From: JANXLS01 sp038227045
Lineage (GTDB): Bacteria; Planctomycetota; SZUA-567; H5-PLA8
Length of the DNA stretch: 26,706 nucleotides
Assembly: GCA_038227045.1 (NCBI GenBank)
Contig: JBBRQD010000079.1
Location: 1 to 26,706 of the forward strand
Reading direction: 5' to 3'
In this document: positions 8,732-16,541 of the stretch, in pieces
Layout: every line of letters begins with the position of its first letter
Position numbering within the stretch: the stretch's first letter is position 1
Made by a program: the position numbers and the translations under genes
The notes under the pieces: generated by a model
What the model was told of the DNA's origin: nothing
The model's database searches: none
The model's input: the letters and a program-made list of their open reading frames with translations, nothing else

Positions 8732-8886
8732 TGTTCTCTCCATTGATTTTGAATCGCGCGGTGGTCGTTATGTCTCGAATACAATTCAGCCGCTCGAAAA
8801 GTGCGTTCAACTTTCTGCACGTTCAAAAGAATTCGCAGCTTTTCTTCGCCTCGGCAGATCTTGACGAGATCGAAAATATTTCACGG

Positions 8887-9009
8887 ATGCACCGCTTCGG
8901 TCTGCTCCTATACTTGATCGCCTTTGGGCCGGCATTTGTGTCCGTTGCCGCGTCTGTGGCCACGTGCCTCACGCTGGCGATCTTCGTCGCATTTGCTGGC
9001 CCGACCGAC
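8887..9009 (+). pseudogene. Possible TMEM175-like channel C-terminal remnant in the 8744-9184 gap
   Basis: The 441-bp gap between the divergent glycoside-hydrolase-like gene and the cold-shock gene holds no convincing intact gene. One frame within it contains a strongly hydrophobic segment, RFGLLLYLIAFGPAFVSV followed by a second hydrophobic run ending FVAFAGP. This resembles the last two helices of bacterial TMEM175/DUF1211 potassium channels. The preceding four helices and the FSD motif are missing, so if the resemblance is real this is a decayed end. The remainder of the gap shows nothing I can name. Confidence 0.28.
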
Positions 9010-9184
9010 CATGACGTCGGTCTTGCCCCTGAACTCCCTATACGTCGCAACATTACCACACGCAAATTTCATTATAAATCGTTTCTTTCTCGGAAAAATC
9101 CAATAGAGTATTTCTCGCTCTGATTGCAGAGCAACCCATGTGGGCAGTTCTGCATATTAGGCGGTGAAGTAAAGGAGAGTACCG

Positions 9185-9391
9185 ATGTCGACAGGAAAAG
9201 TGAAGTGGTTCAACGATCAAAAGGGATTTGGATTCATTACTCCAGATGAGGGTGGCAAAGATTTGTTCTGCCATCACAGCGAGATCAAGGCCGATGGATA
9301 CCGATCACTCGCGGAGGGCCAAGCGGTGACATATGACTCAATTCAGGATACAAAAGGACCGAAAGCGACTAACGTTTGCCCGATTAAATAA
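9185..9391 (+). CDS. Cold-shock domain protein (CspA family)
   Basis: A complete 68-residue single cold-shock domain, the usual family length. It binds single-stranded RNA or DNA and acts as an RNA chaperone in the cytoplasm. RNP1 is KGFGFI at 13-18 and RNP2 is LFCHHS at 27-32. The N-terminal TGKVKWFNDQKG is canonical. RNP2 is usually VFVHFS or LFVHHS; a Cys takes the Val29 position here. An AAAGGAG site lies about 7 bases before the ATG. A strong intrinsic terminator begins about 25 bases after the stop, so the gene is probably a monocistronic unit. The roughly 175 bases upstream could hold a structured 5' leader, as in other csp genes, but no specific element was recognised. Confidence 0.95.
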   Translation: MSTGKVKWFNDQKGFGFITPDEGGKDLFCHHSEIKADGYRSLAEGQAVTYDSIQDTKGPKATNVCPIK

Positions 9392-9414
9392 TCCAAATAG
9401 AATGACTCGATGTG

Positions 9415-9447
9415 AAAGAGGGCAGCTAATGCAGCTGCCCTTTTTCA
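9415..9447 (+). terminator. Rho-independent terminator of the cold-shock gene
   Basis: GGGCAGCT at 9420-9427 pairs perfectly with AGCTGCCC at 9433-9440 around a 5-base loop and is followed directly by TTTTT. The AAAGA before the stem can extend pairing into the T-run. This is a textbook intrinsic terminator 29 bases after the stop codon. Confidence 0.93.
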
Positions 9448-9488
9448 TGCCGTGGTATCTTCTAAACTTACCGCCAGGGCGAGCAGCG

Positions 9489-9520
9489 CACGCTTCAGCC
9501 GCCCAGTTCCTTGAAGCGTG
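9489..9520. repeat. 9-bp perfect inverted repeat
   Basis: CACGCTTCA at 9489-9497 and TGAAGCGTG at 9512-9520 flank 14 bases. There is no T-tract. It lies between the cold-shock terminator and the integrase-tail remnant. It could be an operator, a recombination site or chance. Confidence 0.35.
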
Positions 9521-9585
9521 AACAACGCCAACAAACTGATTCGTGGTGGCGGCGGCGCGCGTGTCTAGGCTGGCGCGGCAGAGCC

Positions 9586-9948
9586 TCATGGTTTCACCGT
9601 CCCGACCAACGCCAATATCGCGGCGCGGATGTGATCTGGGAGCGCGGGCCAGCGATCAACAAGCAACTTCAGCTCCGGCGATAAATTTCCCCGTAGCACT
9701 CCCTTAGCACTCTCCGTTAGCGAAAGATCGTCGGGCGCGTGTTGGGATTCTGTGGAATTTTGTTGGCAGCCAACCAAAGGCGTGTCACAATCACCTATGA
9801 GCGTGTGTGGAAAATGTGCTTTGGGCGCGGGAAAATGTGGGTCGCATGCAGTGTTCTGATTTTGGTTCGCAAAGGGTTCAAGTCCCTCAGGGCGTATAAT
9901 TTTGAGAGTGGTTAAGATCTTTTCCTTGCCGGCTTTTACAAGCTCGCC
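9586..9948 (-). pseudogene. Integrase-associated C-terminal tail remnant, copy 1
   Basis: An open minus-strand frame of about 120 codons without a credible start. It reads PEGLEPFANQNQNTACD, then a low-complexity middle, and ends SPELKLLVDRWPALPDHIRAAILALVGTVKP. The pattern of an (A/D)W or RWP(A/S)LP motif with an amphipathic RAAILALV end is one I associate with tails that follow tyrosine-recombinase genes in Planctomycetes and Verrucomicrobia; that assignment is from memory and not verified. The recombinase catalytic domain is absent. A second, shorter copy lies at 11370-11459 on the same strand beyond the esterase gene. The rest of the 9446-10034 interval shows no intact gene. Confidence 0.45.
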
Positions 9949-10034
9949 TTACATGCCCTAGGCCTGTCTTGATTTTTTCTTTATCTGCGACAAACTTTAT
10001 GCCGTTCAGATAAACGCCCCCAAAGGAACTTACT

Positions 10035-11333
10035 ATGCTGCGACGATCATGGCACCTGCAACTGTATCTGTGGATTCTGCCTTGCACCTTATTGGCCGGA
10101 GAATTCTCCATCCGCGGCACCACTGATAAGCAGGTGGCGATCTATAAGCCGGGCGAGATGATGGAATTCACCCTGCGTGTTTTTGACGGCGAAACGAGCG
10201 TCGCCGGCAAGTCGCTGAAATGGACGCGCACCGGCGATGACGGCAAGACCGAGAAGGGCGAAGGCGTCGCCTCCGAAACTGGTTTGAAGATTACAACGTC
10301 CTTGGATAAGCCCGGCTTTGTTCGCATCCAGGCACAGGCGTTCGGCGAGGATGGTAAGAACCTTCAAGGGTACGTTGGTGGCTGGGGTGCCAACAAGAAC
10401 GGCAACGTTTTTTTCGACGGTGGTGCCTGCGTGGAACCTGAAAAACTTCAAACTGCTCAGGAACCTGCGGACTTCGACGCGTTCTGGACGGCGGCCAAGG
10501 CGACGCTGGCCGAAGTTCCCTTGAAGGCCGAGCTGAAGGAAGTGGAAGGCAAGAATCCGAAGGTCAAACTGTACGCGGTTCGGCTGGACTGCGCAGGCCC
10601 GAAGCCGGTGACCGGCTATCTGAGCATTCCCGCGAACGCCAAAGAAAAATCACTCCCAGGTATCCTGAGTTTCCATGGGTACGGCGTCGGCAAGCACAAT
10701 CCGCCAGGCTGGCTCAACGAAGCGGCAATCGTCTTCGACGTCAATGCGCACGGCATGGAACTGGGCCGCGACGACGCGTACTACACGCAATTGCAGAAGG
10801 ACCTGGCCAACTATTGCTTCAAAAGTGAGGAAAACGTCGACCGTGAAAAGACCTATTACTACGGCATGGCGCTGCGCGTGATGCGGGCGCTGCAGTACGT
10901 GAAGTCCCGACCCGAATGGAATGGCAAGGAACTGCAGAGCAACGGAGGCAGCCAGGGCGGGCTGCAGGGGCTTTGGGGGTCTGGCCTCGATTCCGACGTG
11001 ACGTCGAGCGACATTTGGTCGCCGTGGTCCTGCGATTTCGGCGGCATCACGCTCGGACGGCAGCGCGGCTGGCGCCCCGATTACAAGGACGTACTGAACT
11101 ATTACGATCCGGTCTTCCACGCCAGGCGAATCAAGGCGAGAGTCCATCTCGTCGCCAATTACGGCGACTACACATGCCCGCCATCAAGCGTGTGGCTCGT
11201 CTACAACAACATTCCGCAGGAAAACAAATCGATGGAACTGAAGCAGGGCTGCACCCATGGCTATGAAATGAAACACTGTATGCGATATGTCATCACGCCA
11301 AAGGAGATCAAGGAAGTCGGCGAAAAGAAATAA
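10035..11333 (+). CDS. Secreted acetyl xylan esterase / cephalosporin-C deacetylase-type hydrolase (CE7, AXE1)
   Basis: A 432-residue protein with an N-terminal signal sequence (MLRRSWHLQLYLWILPCTLLAG) preceded by AAGGA about 8 bases before the ATG. Residues ~23-130 form an extra N-terminal beta-domain (FSIRGTTDKQVAIYKPGEMMEF). Residues ~140-430 form the AXE1 alpha/beta-hydrolase domain. The nucleophile motif GGSQGG puts Ser306 as the catalytic serine. Asp378 in NYGDYTCPPSS and His409 in GCTHGYE complete the triad, with the CPPS spacing typical of CE7. It would remove acetyl groups from small acetylated saccharides or xylan fragments in the periplasm or outside the cell. It sits alone between two integrase-tail remnants. 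A perfect TATAAT lies at 9894-9899, but no well-spaced -35 box is visible, so the promoter is unassigned. Confidence 0.92.
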   Translation: MLRRSWHLQLYLWILPCTLLAGEFSIRGTTDKQVAIYKPGEMMEFTLRVFDGETSVAGKSLKWTRTGDDGKTEKGEGVASETGLKITTSLDKPGFVRIQAQAFGEDGKNLQGYVGGWGANKNGNVFFDGGACVEPEKLQTAQEPADFDAFWTAAKATLAEVPLKAELKEVEGKNPKVKLYAVRLDCAGPKPVTGYLSIPANAKEKSLPGILSFHGYGVGKHNPPGWLNEAAIVFDVNAHGMELGRDDAYYTQLQKDLANYCFKSEENVDREKTYYYGMALRVMRALQYVKSRPEWNGKELQSNGGSQGGLQGLWGSGLDSDVTSSDIWSPWSCDFGGITLGRQRGWRPDYKDVLNYYDPVFHARRIKARVHLVANYGDYTCPPSSVWLVYNNIPQENKSMELKQGCTHGYEMKHCMRYVITPKEIKEVGEKK

Positions 11334-11341
11334 CCCGCAGA

Positions 11342-11368
11342 TGGCAGGAATCGAGGATGCTCCTGCCA
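11342..11368. repeat. 8-bp perfect inverted repeat after the esterase gene
   Basis: TGGCAGGA at 11342-11349 and TCCTGCCA at 11361-11368 flank 11 bases, starting 8 bases after the esterase stop. It could form a terminator-like hairpin, but no T-run follows on either strand. It also marks the boundary between the esterase and the second integrase-tail remnant. Confidence 0.4.
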
Positions 11369-11369
11369 A

Positions 11370-11459
11370 TCACAGCTTGGCCGTTTCCTCAAGCGCCAGG
11401 ATCGCCGCCCTAATGTGCTCGGGCAACGACGGCCAGCGTTCGACAATCTTCACCCGTCC
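11370..11459 (-). pseudogene. Integrase-associated C-terminal tail remnant, copy 2
   Basis: The minus strand encodes VKIVERWPSLPEHIRAAI then LALEETAKL and a stop at 11370-11372. It matches the end of the 9586-9948 remnant (LLVDRWPALPDHIRAAI, LALVGTVKP) position by position with mostly conservative changes. The alignment stops upstream where the universal-stress-protein fragment begins on the opposite strand. Only the last ~28 codons remain. Confidence 0.55.
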
Positions 11460-11467
11460 ATCAATGG

Positions 11468-11758
11468 ATGGAGTTTATTAAGGCGCAGGACGAGAAAAAG
11501 TTGGCTGAAGTGGCGGCGAAGTTGGCGGCGACAAGCGCTGCGGCTGTAACGACCGAGTTGAAATGGGGACGCGCCCACGAGGAAATTTGCAATATTGCCA
11601 GAGAGCGCAAGGTGGATCTCGTGGTCATGTCCACGCATGGTTACACGGGCTTTTCGCATCTTGCTTTTGGTTCGGTGGCGGAGCGCGTTCTGCGAAGCTG
11701 CCCGGTGCCGATGCTGTCGATACGACCCGACACTCATACACCCGGGAAAGCAACTTGA
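11468..11758 (+). pseudogene. Universal stress protein (UspA family), N-terminally truncated
   Basis: About 96 residues of a UspA domain, which is normally about 140-150 residues. The C-terminal nucleotide-binding signature is intact: VDLVVMSTHGYTGFSHLAF, then GSVAERVLRSCPVPML. This fits the Gx9G(S/T) pattern with Ser in place of the first Gly. The first ~50 residues, including the N-terminal beta-strand with the adenine-contacting Asp, are missing. The join falls exactly where the integrase-tail remnant begins, suggesting deletion or insertion damage. ATG at 11468 has no clear ribosome-binding site. Downstream lies a COG2187-type phosphotransferase; these two families are also neighbours in the mycobacterial DosR regulon (Rv2004c/Rv2005c), which supports an original functional pair. 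Confidence 0.75.
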
Positions 11759-11935
11759 GACGGAGCTCCAGAAGATATAGATAAATGCGGTTGGAGTTTG
11801 ACCAGTAGAAATTCGCAAAAATTCAATAATCCGAGCGGCATTGAGATAGGCTTATATCTCGGTCCTGAAAACTGCGTGGAATTTAACGCGTGAGGGCATT
11901 GTCGCTCGGTTGATAAGGTAATTGCGAATTCGATC

Positions 11936-12919
11936 ATGCATGACTCACTCGACTTGGTTACCAACCTTCGAAGCCAGTTGCAAGCGGCAGACTCATACCC
12001 GGTTGACATTTTGGAGACACACATCTCCTGGGTTATCGTGGCGCGCGGTTTTGCGTATAAGATCAAGAAACCGGTGAATTTCGGATTCGTCGATTTCTCG
12101 ACGTTGGAGCAACGCCGGCACTTTTGTCTTGAAGAATCGCGTCTCAACCGGCGAGTGGCCTCGACGCTATATTTGGATGTGGTCCCCATCACGGGTTCCA
12201 GTGCGCAGCCTGAGCTTGGGGGAAGCGGAACCCCAATTGAATATGCCGTCAAAATGCAAAGCTTCGATCAGCGACAATTGTTCGGCCGGTTGCTCGACGC
12301 TGGAGAATTGCGGCCCAGCCACATCGACCAATTGGCGCGGACTGTCGCCGACTTACACCGAATCGGCCCTGTTGCACCAGCCGATTCGCGCTGGGGTACG
12401 CCTGAAATAATTGCCCACTTTGCGTTCGAGAACGTCGATTCGCTGGAAGCATTGACAAACGATCCGGAAATCGTGCGCTGTCTTTCGCAGCTCAAGGCGT
12501 GGACTGCTCAGGAAACCGCGCATCTGTCCGAAGTATTTTTAAAGCGAAAAGCCCAAGGGTGTGTCCGCGAATGTCACGGCGACCTCCATTTGGGTAACAT
12601 CGTTGTTTGGAATAAACAAGCCCTGCCTTTTGATGCGCTCGAATTCAACGACGACCTGCGATGGATCGACGTGCTGAACGAAGTGGCCTTTGTCTACATG
12701 GATTTCCGAAAACATGGCCATGCAGAATTTGCCTGGCGTTTTATGAATCTCTATTTGGAGCAGACCGGAGACTACGAAGGCGTTCAGGTTCTGCGTTACT
12801 ATAGTATATACCGCGCCATGGTGCGGGCCTATGTCGCGGCGTTATCCCACGCGCAAAAGGGCGCTGAGACCGATGCGTCACGCGAGGCCGTGGCCAACTT
12901 GCAAAATTACGTGCGCTGA
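11936..12919 (+). CDS. COG2187-type aminoglycoside phosphotransferase-like kinase, lacking the C-terminal P-loop kinase half
   Basis: A 327-residue cytoplasmic protein. The N-lobe segment FAYKIKKPVNFGFVDFST (39-56) holds Lys residues typical of the COG2187 ATP-binding lobe. The catalytic loop is HGDLHLGN at 214-221, with Asp216 as likely base and Asn221 as metal ligand. It is followed by FDALEFNDDLRWIDVLNEVAF in place of the usual metal-binding DFE/DFD. Many relatives are ~500-residue fusions carrying a second, zeta-toxin-like P-loop kinase domain. Here the protein ends at NLQNYVR and no GxxGxGKS follows in any nearby frame, so it is a single-domain form. Antibiotic resistance is not implied: the substrates of this family are unknown. 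The ribosome-binding site is weak (AAGGT about 17 bases upstream). The truncated Usp gene lies upstream. Confidence 0.8.
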   Translation: MHDSLDLVTNLRSQLQAADSYPVDILETHISWVIVARGFAYKIKKPVNFGFVDFSTLEQRRHFCLEESRLNRRVASTLYLDVVPITGSSAQPELGGSGTPIEYAVKMQSFDQRQLFGRLLDAGELRPSHIDQLARTVADLHRIGPVAPADSRWGTPEIIAHFAFENVDSLEALTNDPEIVRCLSQLKAWTAQETAHLSEVFLKRKAQGCVRECHGDLHLGNIVVWNKQALPFDALEFNDDLRWIDVLNEVAFVYMDFRKHGHAEFAWRFMNLYLEQTGDYEGVQVLRYYSIYRAMVRAYVAALSHAQKGAETDASREAVANLQNYVR

Positions 12920-13168
12920 ACCAATCGCAGTAGAATCCGAAACGGAAGTCAGCGAAGAATGATTGCAACAGCCGATCCCATTCCCACGCTTCGCCTCGCC
13001 GATTTGCTCCCGGAGGAATTCTGGTCTAGCGATCTGCGGTTGGCCGAGATATGTTGATTTTGACTTCCGAGACTCAATAGATTTCAGTGAGTGGAACGGC
13101 CTTCATCGCGCTCACAACTGGCCAACGAAAACACGCCATGCGATGCGAATCGCAAAGGAGAACGTGTC

Positions 13169-16100
13169 ATGAGGGTAAAAACGGATTCAACGCTGTTTGC
13201 TGTTTTGTGCATCTGCACGAACGCGCTGTTCTGCGCTCGCGCCGCTGAAACGGAGTGGAGTTGGCGGCAGCCGAACTCGGAAGTGCTGCAAAACGGCGAT
13301 CTGAAGTGGAAGCCACAGCCCTTCGTTTTCGAGAAGAGCGACTCCGTGCGCTACATTGACTTCGAACATGGAGAGGACATCGACGACGGTACGTCCGCGC
13401 AAAAGGCGTGGAAACATCACCCGTGGGATTCCGCGGCACAGGGATTGGCCCTGGCGTGCAGAGGAATTCATACCTACGTCTTCAAAGGCGGCGTGTACTA
13501 TCGCGGCGAGCTAACCGTCACTGAATCCGGCAAGCCGCAACAGCCGATACGGCTGACCCGTGACCCGTCTTGGGGGAATGGGGAAGCGGTGCTCTGCGGT
13601 TCGGAGCGCGTTACCGGGTGGAAGAAGGGGGCGCACCACAAGGACATCCCCGAGCCTGATAAAGTCTGGTATGCGGATTTGGACTTTGCGCCGCGTAGCG
13701 TCTGGCTTGTGCGCAAAGAAGGCGACTATTTTCGCATTCCCCTGGCTCGCACGCCGAACTGGAAGCGCTCCAACCCCGACGACGTCAAGAGCGAATGGTG
13801 GATGTGGGATAATCCGCAAAAACCCTTCGGCAACACAACGAAGAACGCGGGCGGGCAGGCGATCCACCTGGGCATCGACACCAAGCACATTAAAGACAAA
13901 CCGGCGGACTATTTCAGCGGCGCGCTGATTTGGCCGGAGTACGGCTGGGTCATGAGCGGCCCATATCCAACTCAAGTGGAAACCGTGGACCTGAAGCAAA
14001 ACGGTCTTGGTTTCGGTGGCTGGACAGGCGGCGGCACCAATGGCGTCATCATGCGAAACATGCGCTACTACCTCGAAGACAAACCGCACTATCTCGACGA
14101 CCCCAACGGCGAATACTGGTTCGACAAAAAGGATAAAGGCGGGAGGCTTTACCTGCGTCTGCCGGACGACGCCGATCCCAACGCTCCGGCTCCGCCGGTT
14201 CGCATCGAGGCGGGCAAGCGAACGAATCTGGTCAATGGCGAAAAGGTCGAACACCTCCACATCAGCGGCCTGACTTTCCGTTTCACCACAGCGCCATGGG
14301 ACATTACTTCGGCAACGTGGGATTTCAGCACCAAACCATGGGGACTGCGTGCAAGTGCTCATCCGGGTTGTGTGCGAGTCTGGGGCTCGGGCCAGGACAT
14401 CCGCATCGCGAACTGTCTCTTCGAACATGTCTGCTTCCCGATCCGCATTCGTTCCCTAGTGGAGGGGCAGCGTATCGACGACGTTCGAATCGAAGACAAC
14501 GACTTTCGCTATACTGACAACGGCATCTTATCCGTTTCGGATGGTTCGGGCTGGGGCTATGCCCAACTCCGCGGCCGTCTGGGCGACGTGCGCATCTACC
14601 GCAATCACTCGCTGGAGACCGGCACGCGGCCCTCGCGCTTCAATACAGGCACGGGAATTGAGGTCAACTGCGCGCGCACCGTTGAGATCGCGGGCAATGT
14701 GATTGAACGCTCCTACGCACAGGGCATTGATGTGGTCGGCGCAAAGATTAGCGGCATGTGGGGCGACATACCTTTCACGCGAACCCTGATTCACCACAAT
14801 AAGGTGTGGGAGTCCATGCTCAACTGCAACGACTACGGCGGCATCGAAACCTGGCAGGGCGGCCCTGCTTATGTCTTCGACAACATTTCCTACAACGCGC
14901 TGGGCTACCGCAACTGGGAGCGCTATAGCGGTACTGACGCGGGATTTGGTCACGCCTACTACCTCGACGGTGCCTTCAAGAACTACCACTTCAACAACAT
15001 TGCCTGGGGCAAGTCCAAGGACGTTGCCAGCCCCGTGGTGAACTGCTCCGCATTCCAGGAAATCATCAGCTATCAAAACACGTTCTTTCAGAACACGATC
15101 TACAATTTTAACACGGGCTCCCGGCGCCAGGAACCCTCGGCTGGGCGCAACAAATACCTGGGTAATTTATGGGAAGGAATCGGCAAGCACGTTTTCCGCC
15201 ACTCCGATCCAGCCAAAACGGCGGCCGATGGAAACGCCAAAGATGCTGGTCCTCAGAAATCACATTTCGCTCTCGATACCAATGCGTACGGCCGCAATTT
15301 CTTTCATGACATTGCTGAAATGGGCACGCTCGAACCGTCTGGGCGCTGGCTCCTGAACTTTGACGATTTCAAAGGTGCGCTCGAAAAGAACAAAAGCCTG
15401 TTGAGCGACTTGGGAGACGTCAGCAAGACGTCGCTGCTCAAGGATCCCGCCAAAGGAGACTTCGGGCCGGTCGAAGGCTCCATGGGTATCGGCAAAGGCG
15501 TCAAAGTTTTCGTGCCGTGGGCGCTGTCCGGCGTCGTGGGCGAATGGAATTTCTATCACACCGGCGGTGCCGGGGCCGGAGGCGGCGATCCCACGAACAT
15601 AATGGACGAACACTGGTACATGACCGATTACCACGTATCCCGTGACAGCTATCATGAGCGGCCCATGTATCCGCTCAAGGGCGTGAATGTGAGCGCCGCA
15701 GATTATGTACAGGGCGCGCTGGAGGACTGGATTCCCGGAGCGCTAAGTTTCGCGGCTGCCAAAAAGCAATACGCCACGCTTGCGAACGCCGAGATGATGA
15801 TGCCTTTTTCTTTTACCGATCTGAAAAAGAGCCGCCACGAAGGCGCCAAGCCTGAACCAAATAAAATCGAAGGCGAAGCATTGAAAAACCCCCAGGTGTA
15901 CAAGTCGAATTTGTTGATCGAAGTTTACTTTAAGACCACGCCCGCGCACGCGGGCGGCGTTCTGATGGAGAAGATGAAAGCCGGCGGTGCCGGTTCCGGA
16001 GGCGGTTACAGCCTGACGATCAACGCCGCCGGGCAATTGTCGTTCAGTGTAAAAGGGACTGACGTGTCGGCGGCAGTGGAAAGCCACAGCAAGGTTAACG

Positions 16101-16429
16101 ATGGCCAATGGCACCACGCGATTGTTGAAGCCGATCGGCAGGCAAAGACGCTGACCGTGTATGTGGATGGCCGGAAGGACGCGTCAGGTGGTGGCGTGGA
16201 TGGCACAGTGTCACTGGCCAACGATGGGGATGTCTGCGTGGGCGGCACGCCGGAAGGGCGCTATCTCGACGGTGTGCTCGACTTCCTCCGCATTGCGCAC
16301 GGGACACTTGCCGATGCGGATACCACTATCGAGGAACTTTACGCCTGGGAGTTCGACGGGCCGCATCTGCGCGATTTCACCGGCCGGAAACCTGCGGGTG
16401 CCCGTGACGCGGGAGCCATTGGAAAATAA
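13169..16429 (+). CDS. Secreted right-handed beta-helix protein with C-terminal LamG-like domain
   Basis: A 1086-residue exported protein. The start at 13169 is chosen over an ATG at 13091 because AAAGGAG lies 8 bases upstream and the signal peptide (MRVKTDSTLFAVLCICTNALFCARA) then starts at residue 1. Residues ~62-120 hold the YIDFEHGEDIDDGTS / FKGGVYYRGEL opening typical of secreted parallel beta-helix proteins. Residues ~396-700 form a right-handed beta-helix with regular turns (CVRVWGSGQDIRIANCLF, RIDDVRIEDNDFRY, GIEVNCARTVEIAGNVIE, YVFDNISYNALG). Residues ~907-1060 form a concanavalin/LamG-type sandwich (LIEVYFKTT, GYSLTINAAGQLSFSV, NDGQWHHAIVEADRQ, GVLDFLRIAHGT). This layout fits a polysaccharide lyase, epimerase or binding protein for extracellular glycans. 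No catalytic residues can be assigned. The gene stands alone and converges with the 16542-19034 gene. Confidence 0.8.
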   Translation: MRVKTDSTLFAVLCICTNALFCARAAETEWSWRQPNSEVLQNGDLKWKPQPFVFEKSDSVRYIDFEHGEDIDDGTSAQKAWKHHPWDSAAQGLALACRGIHTYVFKGGVYYRGELTVTESGKPQQPIRLTRDPSWGNGEAVLCGSERVTGWKKGAHHKDIPEPDKVWYADLDFAPRSVWLVRKEGDYFRIPLARTPNWKRSNPDDVKSEWWMWDNPQKPFGNTTKNAGGQAIHLGIDTKHIKDKPADYFSGALIWPEYGWVMSGPYPTQVETVDLKQNGLGFGGWTGGGTNGVIMRNMRYYLEDKPHYLDDPNGEYWFDKKDKGGRLYLRLPDDADPNAPAPPVRIEAGKRTNLVNGEKVEHLHISGLTFRFTTAPWDITSATWDFSTKPWGLRASAHPGCVRVWGSGQDIRIANCLFEHVCFPIRIRSLVEGQRIDDVRIEDNDFRYTDNGILSVSDGSGWGYAQLRGRLGDVRIYRNHSLETGTRPSRFNTGTGIEVNCARTVEIAGNVIERSYAQGIDVVGAKISGMWGDIPFTRTLIHHNKVWESMLNCNDYGGIETWQGGPAYVFDNISYNALGYRNWERYSGTDAGFGHAYYLDGAFKNYHFNNIAWGKSKDVASPVVNCSAFQEIISYQNTFFQNTIYNFNTGSRRQEPSAGRNKYLGNLWEGIGKHVFRHSDPAKTAADGNAKDAGPQKSHFALDTNAYGRNFFHDIAEMGTLEPSGRWLLNFDDFKGALEKNKSLLSDLGDVSKTSLLKDPAKGDFGPVEGSMGIGKGVKVFVPWALSGVVGEWNFYHTGGAGAGGGDPTNIMDEHWYMTDYHVSRDSYHERPMYPLKGVNVSAADYVQGALEDWIPGALSFAAAKKQYATLANAEMMMPFSFTDLKKSRHEGAKPEPNKIEGEALKNPQVYKSNLLIEVYFKTTPAHAGGVLMEKMKAGGAGSGGGYSLTINAAGQLSFSVKGTDVSAAVESHSKVNDGQWHHAIVEADRQAKTLTVYVDGRKDASGGGVDGTVSLANDGDVCVGGTPEGRYLDGVLDFLRIAHGTLADADTTIEELYAWEFDGPHLRDFTGRKPAGARDAGAIGK

Positions 16430-16541
16430 ACGCAGATCCACGCGCTGGAATTGACGTCCACCAAGCTGCGAGTTGTGAAACTCAGGTTCAGGCAGCAATA
16501 ATTCGTCGCTCCTATCATTACCTCACGTCCGTTCTCTGAGG

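Noticed and set aside
8731..9123. 130-codon open frame between the divergent genes as a complete membrane protein
   Set aside because: Only the central hydrophobic stretch resembles a known family; the start overlaps the opposing gene's start and has no ribosome-binding site.
9862..9893. tRNA-like T-arm (AGGGTTCAAGTCCCT) that could mark a tRNA gene or attachment site
   Set aside because: Only a 4-bp stem with a T-loop-like sequence is present. No acceptor, D or anticodon arm can be built upstream, and the antisense strand reads continuously (PEGLEPFAN) into the integrase-tail remnant.
9894..9899. Perfect TATAAT as promoter of the esterase gene
   Set aside because: No -35-like hexamer lies 16-18 bases upstream, and the site is over 130 bp from the start codon.
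11936..12919. Aminoglycoside-resistance gene
   Set aside because: The HGDLHLGN motif is shared by the wider kinase superfamily, and the N-lobe matches COG2187 proteins, which are not known resistance enzymes.
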